Part shown: positions 1-7,307 of the stretch, piece by piece | How positions within the stretch are numbered: the stretch's first letter is position 1 | How the letters are laid out: the number at the start of each line of letters is the position of its first letter | Origin: Psychrobacter sp. 28M-43 | GTDB taxonomy: Bacteria > Pseudomonadota > Gammaproteobacteria > Pseudomonadales > Moraxellaceae | Length of the DNA stretch: 64,000 nucleotides | Direction: 5' to 3' | Assembly: GCF_014770435.1 (NCBI RefSeq) | Contig: NZ_CP061739.1 | Coordinates: 558,001 to 622,000 of the forward strand | Notes under the pieces: model-generated | Seen by the model: only the letters and a program-made list of their open reading frames with translations | The model's database searches: none | Told to the model about the DNA's origin: nothing | Program-made: the position numbers and the translations under genes

Positions 1-1906
1 AGGTGACGTTATTTAACGTGCCAGTCTTTATCCATGCGCGACCAGTTGCTGCTGATTCAGGCAAGCGATCGCTGTGGGCGGCAATAGTGCCACTAACCCC
101 AGCGACCCCTAACGAGTCGACATAGGCTTCAAAATTTGGTCGACTATAAGCATAAGTCAGTAGCTCGCTTAGGTTGGCGGCGGTGATAGTACACTCACGG
201 CAAAGTCCTGAGCCATTGGTCAAATGGGGCGGCGGCGTACTGAGATTGGTTTGCCACCATTGATTGATGGTTTGTAAGGCTGCAGGGTAATCTGTTGTAG
301 CAGGTTTGCCAAACTGATATAAGCTATCAGCCTTTTTGCCACTAGATTTAACAGCCGCTACTTTATTATCCATCTCGTTACTAGCACTGGCTTCATGACT
401 GCTTGGACTAGTCGCAGTTGTGCTAGCAGGTACTGCTTGAGTCAGCCTTTCTTTATCATAAGCGCCTATAGATAGCGCCACTTGCTCAGCCATGACATTG
501 TTCGAAAAGTGATTAATGTCATGGATCTGCTCCGTTAAATTCAATGACGGATAGCTGACCATAGGTAGAGGCGACATCGCGATAGCCGTAAGTCCGTGCG
601 CTCGTTTTATTGTCTTGATCATATCGTAAGGGGTTTCTTGCGAAATTACCTGCCCACTCAAAGTATTCCCCAGCGCTTGCCATTTGGCAGCGATAACGTG
701 TGCGGCAAACTCTTTGGCATTGGGATATGCCACGTAAAAGACATGCTCACCGCAGCTCTCTGGCAGACTGGCATTTAACACAAGCTGCGTGTTTTGCCAC
801 TGCGGCGCTAGGCTATAGCTTGCTTGCCCACAACTGGCTGCACGGGTATTGATTGTAGCAGGCAGCTGATAGTTGGCTAACCGCGGCTTATAGGTCACGC
901 TTGCTTGACCATTATCTTGAGGGTGAGTTTTGATACCAATGGTGCTAAAGTTGACCAAAAACCCATCTGGGCTAGCGTTATAGGGACGTAGCGGTGAGTT
1001 ATCAAAGGCGGCAGGATCTTTACTAACATTGTTAAAAACTGCGCTGTCGATGATGATGTCACCATCGATATGACGAATACCTGATGCTTGCACTTTATAC
1101 AGTAACTGCTGTAAGCGCTCGTGGGTCATTTTCGGGTCGCCACTTCCTTGAATAATCAAGTCACCATGTAGACGGTTGCCGATGACAATACCTGTGTGAT
1201 AAACCCGTGTATGCCACACAAAATCTGCCCCTAAAGTGTCCAAAGCGATAAAGCTAGGCACGAGTTTCATGGTGCTGGCAGGCGTACGAGGGATGTCAGA
1301 CTGGTGATCTAGCAAAGGCGAAAATGAAATCTTTATAGAGGTTTTATTATTGCTTGCCGTATCTTGGGCTTTGGCATTCTGATCAAGTGTATGCTGAGGT
1401 TCGTCAGGGATAACCGTTGGAATGCTCTCTACGCTCTGATAAGTATAAGGGTCATCGGTATAAGCATGTATTTTTTGCTCGTGCTTCTCAATGGTGCGCT
1501 GCTCTATGGTAACTAAGGCGCTCTGATGGCTCGGATCGCTGGTACTTGTATCCGTAGAGGCGTTAGTAACTGGGTGTTCAGATACTATAGTAGATGCAGA
1601 TTGGCTGTCAGGTTCATCACTATCAATGACTTGAATAGGAGTAGGCAGACGGCTGGCAGTCTTGTTACCTACAGGTGTAATCACGATGCTGATATCCGCT
1701 TCTGTTAGGTCGGCACGTGCCAAGGCTTTTTGAATGGCTGCTGGCAACACGGCTTGTGCATGTATCGGTGCGACTATAACCGCTGCCAATAACGCTAACC
1801 TAGATAGACGTTTATTAGGTTGGTTTAGCGGTCGCAAATGACGACAAAGCGTGGTGATTTTGGTTGCAGCAGTAGAGTAATGACGGCGTTTAGAAGGGTA
1901 TCGCAT
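1..1906 (-). CDS. dacB: D-alanyl-D-alanine carboxypeptidase/endopeptidase, PBP4 type (3' end outside window)
   Basis: Periplasmic class C penicillin-binding protein that trims or cleaves peptidoglycan cross-links. The reading frame is open from an ATG at 1906 to the window edge, about 635 residues, so the C-terminus is missing. All three active-site motifs are readable: STMK (near 1270), SNN (near 500) and KTG (20-28). The N-terminus has a basic stretch followed by a hydrophobic segment ending in HAQA, a likely signal peptide. The start at 1906 is favoured because GAAAG lies 6 nt upstream; an in-frame ATG at 1912 has no spacing. Compared with ordinary PBP4 it carries two extra low-complexity stretches, a Ser/Thr/Asp-rich one before the STMK motif and a Ser/Ala-rich one before the KTG motif. 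The family call is firm; the function of the insertions is unknown. Confidence 0.9.
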   Translation of the reverse strand, partial: MRYPSKRRHYSTAATKITTLCRHLRPLNQPNKRLSRLALLAAVIVAPIHAQAVLPAAIQKALARADLTEADISIVITPVGNKTASRLPTPIQVIDSDEPDSQSASTIVSEHPVTNASTDTSTSDPSHQSALVTIEQRTIEKHEQKIHAYTDDPYTYQSVESIPTVIPDEPQHTLDQNAKAQDTASNNKTSIKISFSPLLDHQSDIPRTPASTMKLVPSFIALDTLGADFVWHTRVYHTGIVIGNRLHGDLIIQGSGDPKMTHERLQQLLYKVQASGIRHIDGDIIIDSAVFNNVSKDPAAFDNSPLRPYNASPDGFLVNFSTIGIKTHPQDNGQASVTYKPRLANYQLPATINTRAASCGQASYSLAPQWQNTQLVLNASLPESCGEHVFYVAYPNAKEFAAHVIAAKWQALGNTLSGQVISQETPYDMIKTIKRAHGLTAIAMSPLPMVSYPSLNLTEQIHDINHFSNNVMAEQVALSIGAYDKERLTQAVPASTTATSPSSHEASASNEMDNKVAAVKSSGKKADSLYQFGKPATTDYPAALQTINQWWQTNLSTPPPHLTNGSGLCRECTITAANLSELLTYAYSRPNFEAYVDSLGVAGVSGTIAAHSDRLPESAATGRAWIKTGTLNNVT

Positions 1907-2229
1907 GAGCATCTTTCATCAGGTGGCAAAAACAGCCTATGGTAACATGAGTTGCTGTTTTCGCACACGATGTCAGCAGTACAATTTTAGGGCATGTCAT
2001 CAATCTGAGCAGTAAACTGTAAACGCGCTAAAAATGGCTAAACCTTTGCCAAACTGCGTCAAGTAGCTGGCTGATATCTCGATATTATCTGTACTCCTTT
2101 CCTTGTTTGACTGCCATTTACTTCATTTTTATCACCATTTTCGAAATGAGGACACTCCTTTGCGATAACGACGCCCTTATTGAGATAACTAACTCTAACT
2201 ATCGATTGAACTGAGAGCATGGTTTGCTG
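1907..2229. other. intergenic region between dacB and exonuclease gene
   Basis: About 320 bp without a supported gene. It must hold the dacB promoter (minus strand) and the 3' end of the exonuclease transcript. No strong hairpin with a T-run and no clear regulatory repeat was seen. Confidence 0.4.
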
Positions 2230-2835
2230 CTAACGCACATGCAAAAAAGCCATCGCCGTCATGACAGCATCGTTATAAGCATCGTGCGCGCCCAGTTCAG
2301 GAATGTTGTAATGGGCTAGGATACGATTCAGATGTTGAGCTTGGCCAGAAAGCCCTTGGGTGTGACCACTGATACGCCGACTGTACAGATGACGCAAATC
2401 TATGACTTCGTTTGGTAGCGAGGTTCCCATATAGCGTTTGACCAAAGGATTTAAAAAAGCCATGTCTAGCTGTGTGCAGAATCCAACGATTGGTCGATTG
2501 CCTATGAATGGTAGCAGCAGTGCCAACATGTCATAGTAACTCATGCCATGCTCAACATCGGCGGTACGCAAGCCATGAATAACAATAGTGTCGCGGTCTG
2601 GCATTACAGGAGGTCTGCAAACCAAATGCATGCCATTACCCGTGTCGATGGTATTGCCATTAATATGTATCGCTGCTACAGACAGCAGGTGATGCTTCTT
2701 GGGGTTCAGTCCTGTCATCTCGCAGTCAATCGCCACCCACTGCTCAGCCGAAGGTGTCGTAAACATTGAGACCAGCTCTGGACGCTGCAATTGCGTCTTT
2801 TGCCAAGCGCAAGATAACTGCTGTAACCAGCTCAT
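2230..2835 (-). CDS. DnaQ-like 3'-5' exonuclease (DEDDh family)
   Basis: Predicted cytoplasmic 3'-5' exonuclease of the DEDD superfamily, related to the DNA polymerase III epsilon proofreading fold. Exo I is AIDCEMTG with D37 and E39, Exo II contains the Asp of the QLDMAF segment, and Exo III has H184 and D189 in HDAYNDA, which makes it the DEDDh type. At 201 residues it lacks the C-terminal polymerase-binding tail of classical DnaQ, so it is probably a stand-alone exonuclease. It sits 82 bp downstream of the CBS/DUF294 protein on the same strand. This pairing is familiar from other gammaproteobacteria and suggests one operon. Substrate (DNA, RNA or nucleotide signal) cannot be read from sequence. 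Confidence 0.85.
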   Translation of the reverse strand: MSWLQQLSCAWQKTQLQRPELVSMFTTPSAEQWVAIDCEMTGLNPKKHHLLSVAAIHINGNTIDTGNGMHLVCRPPVMPDRDTIVIHGLRTADVEHGMSYYDMLALLLPFIGNRPIVGFCTQLDMAFLNPLVKRYMGTSLPNEVIDLRHLYSRRISGHTQGLSGQAQHLNRILAHYNIPELGAHDAYNDAVMTAMAFLHVR

Positions 2836-2917
2836 ATCGGTTGCTCATCCATATATGCTATTTTTGTATTTATAGAATTTTTCTATCCATGGAGCCTCTG
2901 TATTAAGACTGCCACAT

Positions 2918-4912
2918 TTATGCGATTTCTAACTGATAGTGTTGACGCAATTGATTCTTAAAGCTTTTGACCACGGCCAGACACTCTTTGAGTAGGTCAC
3001 GTTCAAGTGCAGTCAAAGTCGTTGGATCTACTTGCCGTGCATGCTTATCGTCGGTTGAGAGCGCCACAGATAAGCGCTGCGCCATAAAAAACTCTAAGGC
3101 TTCAAGCAAAGTATCGGCGCGCTCTTGGGTCATAGCATCAACCTGTACCAGAGCCTTTAAACGCGCTTTGGTACTAGGCACATCGAGCACATTGTTCTCT
3201 AATGCTAAGGTACGGACACCATGCACCAAGGGAAAGATACCAGCTTTTTTTAGGTCAATATCGGATGATGCTGATTTACCACCTAGTAAAGGGACAAACT
3301 TTTGCCACCATTGATTAACATCGCCAAACTGTAGCGCTGCCCGGGCAAACTGCCTGACAAACATAGGGTCTGCTTGTTGATGAGCAAGTTCTAAGTGCTG
3401 ACGTACTTGAGTAAGCAGTGACTCATCGCCGCAGACGTATTCAGCATCTAGTATCGCAGACAAGTAAATACCATGCATCGGATCTGAATTTCTAAACCAT
3501 AGGTTAATTTGTGCAGTGAATGGCTTGAGCGGTTGTCGCCACATAGGATTGGTCATCATAATATTGCCATCACACAGTGGGTAGCCAAGCGTTGCTAAAT
3601 GGCTATTAAAAGTATCAGCAAACTGTGCTAGGTCAGGATGCGTATAGCCATCACGAATGATGAGCGCGTTGTCTTGATCGGTACGCATAATTTGCTCACC
3701 GCGCCCTTCTGAACCCATAACGATCAGGCAAGTATTGGCCATCACTTCATCAGGTACGATTAGCTGCCATAGTTTGGTAAATACCTGCGCATTTAGCGTC
3801 TGTACCATACGACTGATATTGCCGATTTTGACACCATTGTGATGCTGTGCTCGAATATAGCGACCGATCAGCTCAACAGCGGTATCTAGGCTTGATAAGT
3901 CCTGCGCCTGTTCGATTTGAATACTAATGAGCTGTGAATGATGGCCTATGTGAGCGAGCATATCGCTTTGCCCAAGCACACCGACGACATCGCCACTCTT
4001 ATCAATGACTGGCAGTCTATGAATACGATAGCGAGTCATGGTCAGCAGCGCATCGCCAATCTCATCACTGGCTTTGATGGTTCGCAGATTAAAATTAGCA
4101 TAGCGCTGGCAAGGAGTAATAGCTGGATCTTGTCTGTCACTCACCGCGCGGCAGATATCAGTATCGGTCAAAATCCCTAAAAGTAATCTTGTCTCAAGTT
4201 GCGCTGTTTGTGAGCTATCTAAATCATTTGAACTATCTAAGTCATCTAAGCCATCCAAACTATCTAAGCCATGTAGCGGTCTGACCAGTACATGTTTCAA
4301 TCCAGCTTTGGTCATGATGCGGGCCGCTTCGTACAAGCTATCATTGGCATCGACGATATGGACTGGTAATAGATGAACATCTATCACTGGTTGCAGCATG
4401 ATTTGCTGTACTTCTTGTTGGTTGGTATAGCTGGCAGGATCTAGCGTTTTATTATGACGTCGTTGGCGCAATGCTTTTAATCGTTCAGGCAGCTTGTCTG
4501 ATAGCATTTGCCGTACCAAATGATTTTGCGCGCTGATTTTATCAATAGCGGTGCCAGCGACTTGGAGCAGTAACGTCTCTTCATTAGCTCGGAATTGATA
4601 GGGCTGTATGGACGTACTTTCAGGCTCTAGCTGATTATCCTTGGCAAGTGACTCAGGCAGGCGGCGACTATCAAACCAATCATTATTGTTCAGACCGTCA
4701 GCGTGATTGCTACCTACATAGGACGCGACAAACTCACCATCTAATGATTGCTCGATTTGCCCTTTGATGACCACATACAGACATTGCAGTTCCTCTGCAG
4801 GCAAGCCTTCGTTTTTGGCAAGGTAGCGTATTTGGGTGTTTTTCCTAATGCTTTGACGCTCAGCTAAGCTCAGTACATCAAAGGGCGGTTGGCTAAAATC
4901 AAGATGGGGCAT
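2918..4912 (-). CDS. cNMP-binding-like / CBS-pair / DUF294 nucleotidyltransferase-like signalling protein
   Basis: Cytoplasmic multidomain protein of 664 residues. In order: an N-terminal cyclic-nucleotide-binding-like barrel (about 1-140), two CBS domains (about 178-335) that in this family sense adenine nucleotides, a DUF294 nucleotidyltransferase-like domain containing GSEGRGEQ and DQDNALI (about 395-520), and the DUF294 C-terminal helical domain. Family members often accompany a DnaQ-like exonuclease and acetate/solute uptake genes; here the exonuclease follows directly. An unusual Leu-Asp-Ser-rich insertion (about residues 214-234) lies inside CBS domain 1 and is encoded by a short tandem repeat. 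The family is clear, the physiological target is unknown. Confidence 0.85.
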   Translation of the reverse strand: MPHLDFSQPPFDVLSLAERQSIRKNTQIRYLAKNEGLPAEELQCLYVVIKGQIEQSLDGEFVASYVGSNHADGLNNNDWFDSRRLPESLAKDNQLEPESTSIQPYQFRANEETLLLQVAGTAIDKISAQNHLVRQMLSDKLPERLKALRQRRHNKTLDPASYTNQQEVQQIMLQPVIDVHLLPVHIVDANDSLYEAARIMTKAGLKHVLVRPLHGLDSLDGLDDLDSSNDLDSSQTAQLETRLLLGILTDTDICRAVSDRQDPAITPCQRYANFNLRTIKASDEIGDALLTMTRYRIHRLPVIDKSGDVVGVLGQSDMLAHIGHHSQLISIQIEQAQDLSSLDTAVELIGRYIRAQHHNGVKIGNISRMVQTLNAQVFTKLWQLIVPDEVMANTCLIVMGSEGRGEQIMRTDQDNALIIRDGYTHPDLAQFADTFNSHLATLGYPLCDGNIMMTNPMWRQPLKPFTAQINLWFRNSDPMHGIYLSAILDAEYVCGDESLLTQVRQHLELAHQQADPMFVRQFARAALQFGDVNQWWQKFVPLLGGKSASSDIDLKKAGIFPLVHGVRTLALENNVLDVPSTKARLKALVQVDAMTQERADTLLEALEFFMAQRLSVALSTDDKHARQVDPTTLTALERDLLKECLAVVKSFKNQLRQHYQLEIA
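4206..4270. repeat. in-frame tandem repeat in the CBS-domain gene
   Basis: Imperfect units of about 9-12 nt built on ctatctaa followed by a cat-containing triplet. On the minus strand they encode an alternating LD/S/G run (residues about 214-234) inside CBS domain 1. The unit length is a multiple of three, so copy-number change would keep the frame. Confidence 0.7.
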
Positions 4913-4969
4913 GGCATCATCCTTGATGGCATATTTTCGGTAGAGACTTTACTATAGCATTAATAAAAC

Positions 4970-5019
4970 AAAAAGCCTCCAATAACCCTATTTATATTGT
5001 GGTTATTTGAGGCTTTTTA
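4970..5019 (-). terminator. rho-independent terminator downstream of dapC
   Basis: Long stem: AAAAAGCCTC with CAATAACC on one side, complementary to GGTTATTTGAGGCTTTTT on the other, T-rich on both strands. It lies between the stop of dapC and the start of the CBS/DUF294 gene, both on the minus strand, and separates the two transcripts. Confidence 0.85.
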
Positions 5020-5065
5020 ATATTGTGACATTTATTCCAGCTACAGTAGATTTTTCTAATTAGCT

Positions 5066-6295
5066 TTAAGCACCTAATAATTTGCGGATACGACTGATTG
5101 ATTCTCGGCTCTCATCGACACTCGCGACCAGAGCGATACGCACATAACCTTGTCCAGGATTATGACCATCAACTTCACGTGACAAATAGCGTCCTGCCAA
5201 TGCATGAATATTGGCTTGCTCATACAACGCTTTGACAAAGATTTCATCATCACCATCGAACTGCTCAGGTACTTTGACCCAGAAGTAGAACCCAGCATCA
5301 GGCATACGTAACTCTAGCAATTCCCCAAGCTCAGACATCCATAGGGCAAACTTCTCTTGATATAGCGCTCGATTATGAGCGACGTGTTTTTCGTCTTGCC
5401 ACGCAGCGATAGAGGCCAGCTGATGAGGTATCGGCATCGCACAACCTTGATAAGTACGATATTGCAAATAAGCCTGCAGAATTTTGGCATCACCAGCCAC
5501 AAATCCAGAGCGTAAACCAGGCAGGTTGGAACGTTTGGATAGAGAGTGGAACACGATACAGTTTTTAAAATCACGGCGACCAAGGGCAGCACAAGCTTGA
5601 AGCAATCCAATCGGTGCTGTATCAAAATACAGCTCGCTATAACACTCGTCACTGGCAATAATAAAACCGTACTGATCTGATAGGCGAATGAGGTATTCCC
5701 AATCATCCATTGTCATGACGGCGCCTGTTGGATTGTTTGGACTACAGACAAACAATAGCTGCGTACGCGTCCAGACGTCTTTTGGTACCGCGCGAAAGTC
5801 ACCTTTGTAGTCATTATCTGATGTACAAGGGACAAAGTAAGGCGTTGCCTGTGCCAGTATCGCTGCACCTTCATATATCTGATAAAACGGGTTGGGCATG
5901 ACAACCGTAGGCGATGCATTAGACGCTGGAGCATTGCTCTCTGTGTCAGCTACATCATGATCAACGACCGCTTGTACAAAGCTAAAAATCGCTTCTCGTG
6001 TGCCCATTACTGGTAATACTTGAGTATTAGCATCGACGTGATTAAGAAAAAACCGCTTCTCTAACCAGTGGGCGATAGTTTGACGTAGCTCAAACATACC
6101 GTTTGTGGTTGGATAACGACTTATTTTGTCCAAGTTTTCGCGTAGGACGTCCAGCACAAATGCAGGGGGCTCATGTTTTGGCTCACCAATACCGAGCTTT
6201 ATTTCACTGTAACCGTTGGCAGGCTTGCTATCGGCAAGCAAGGTTGCCATCTTTGCGAATGGATAAGGATATAGATGCTTTAAGTTGTGATTCAT
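5066..6295 (-). CDS. dapC: succinyldiaminopimelate aminotransferase, PLP-dependent class I/II
   Basis: Transfers an amino group from glutamate to N-succinyl-2-amino-6-ketopimelate in the succinylase branch of lysine/meso-diaminopimelate synthesis. It is a fold-type I aminotransferase: the PLP-binding Lys sits in SLSKRSNLPGLRSGF (near residue 253) and the cofactor-stacking segment PNNPTGA is present. An ATG at 6295 is chosen; a TTG eight codons upstream would also be open but has no better ribosome site. The gene belongs to the map-glnD-dapC neighbourhood seen in Pseudomonas and relatives, which supports the specific call over a generic aspartate aminotransferase. A terminator follows. Confidence 0.85.
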   Translation of the reverse strand: MNHNLKHLYPYPFAKMATLLADSKPANGYSEIKLGIGEPKHEPPAFVLDVLRENLDKISRYPTTNGMFELRQTIAHWLEKRFFLNHVDANTQVLPVMGTREAIFSFVQAVVDHDVADTESNAPASNASPTVVMPNPFYQIYEGAAILAQATPYFVPCTSDNDYKGDFRAVPKDVWTRTQLLFVCSPNNPTGAVMTMDDWEYLIRLSDQYGFIIASDECYSELYFDTAPIGLLQACAALGRRDFKNCIVFHSLSKRSNLPGLRSGFVAGDAKILQAYLQYRTYQGCAMPIPHQLASIAAWQDEKHVAHNRALYQEKFALWMSELGELLELRMPDAGFYFWVKVPEQFDGDDEIFVKALYEQANIHALAGRYLSREVDGHNPGQGYVRIALVASVDESRESISRIRKLLGA

Positions 6296-6438
6296 AAGTG
6301 TGATAACTATAATAGACAATTAATAATAAAGTTATAAAGAAAATTTACATTAGAGCAGTGTAGCACTTCTCTAATTTTTTGTCCTTTTCTTCTTATATCG
6401 TGAATAGGCATTTACCAAGCGTAAGCTATTCATTGTAT

Positions 6439-6457
6439 GACTACCAAATAGGTAGTC
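6439..6457. repeat. short inverted repeat in the dapC/membrane-protein intergenic region
   Basis: GACTACC and GGTAGTC, 7 bp each, separated by 5 nt, in the divergent region between dapC and the gene at 6555. There is no T-run, so an operator or mRNA leader hairpin is more likely than a terminator. Confidence 0.4.
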
Positions 6458-6554
6458 GCCAAAAAGTCTTTTGAACCTTTCATATTTATAACCTATAACA
6501 ATATAAAAAATGACTATTCACAAAAGTGGTAGATCGTTTTAAGGATAGTTTGAT

Positions 6555-7226
6555 ATGTCTAGTGTGCTAAATAATGATGATCTCATCGCTAAAGATATCA
6601 ATAATGAAAAACTTGATAACAATTTACAGCGCTCTAACCTGTATAAACTGCTCAAAGAGCGTGAACAGAGCTGGTGGCAAGCGCGCCAGCAACTGATCGA
6701 GCGTCAAGAAAAGAAAATGTTTTGGTATGGTGAAAACAGCCTCATTATGTGGCTATTGTGGCAATTGGTCGGCTACGTGGTAGTGGCAATGGCCTTGATG
6801 CTGCTCAATAATATATTTGGTATTTCATTACCGCTATGGCAATACGTTTCTTTGTTTGTAATACAGACCATATTTTTTGTCAGCGCCCTTGCTGCTAAAG
6901 GCCAGTTGGAAAACAAACTTCAGCGCAAAATAGACAACGACGAGCTGATGCGCGAAGAGGCGCTCAACGAGATGATTATTTTGGCAGAGGATAGCCTGTA
7001 TCCTGATGTACATGCCAAATCGCCTATTTCTTTAGAAGCCTTAGATGATTATCTAGATGGACAGTTTCACCTAGCAAGCTTGCAGTGTTTGCTACAAAAA
7101 GAAGTCGATGCTGGACGATTAATCATGGAGCAGCAGCCACCTGAAGTAGGTGTTTTGCCGCCAGAGCTTGCTGACGATGAATTGAACGAACATGCCAGCG
7201 AGATAACCTATAGAAGTACGTTATAA
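6555..7226 (+). CDS. hypothetical two-TM membrane protein
   Basis: 223 residues, no recognised family. The N-terminal 55 residues are charged and probably cytoplasmic. Two hydrophobic helices follow (about 62-87 and 93-117), and then a soluble acidic C-terminal part of about 100 residues rich in Glu, Leu and Asp. The start is supported by AAGGA about 10 nt upstream. It lies alone on the plus strand between dapC and glnD, where other genomes have these two adjacent, so it looks like an insertion into a conserved neighbourhood. A perfect hairpin overlaps its stop codon. Function unknown. Confidence 0.75.
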   Translation: MSSVLNNDDLIAKDINNEKLDNNLQRSNLYKLLKEREQSWWQARQQLIERQEKKMFWYGENSLIMWLLWQLVGYVVVAMALMLLNNIFGISLPLWQYVSLFVIQTIFFVSALAAKGQLENKLQRKIDNDELMREEALNEMIILAEDSLYPDVHAKSPISLEALDDYLDGQFHLASLQCLLQKEVDAGRLIMEQQPPEVGVLPPELADDELNEHASEITYRSTL

Positions 7227-7238
7227 AACGTACTTCTA
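7211..7238. repeat. perfect 12-bp hairpin spanning the stop codon
   Basis: TAGAAGTACGTT pairs perfectly with AACGTACTTCTA; the 4-nt loop holds part of the TAA stop of the upstream gene (7224-7226). No T-run follows. It may block 3' exonucleases or act in convergent termination between this gene and glnD. Confidence 0.7.
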
Positions 7239-7307
7239 TGATGACTATCAGACTACTTTTGCTAGTTAATATTCAAAATAATGGCTAACCAAAACTATCT
7301 AGCCGTA

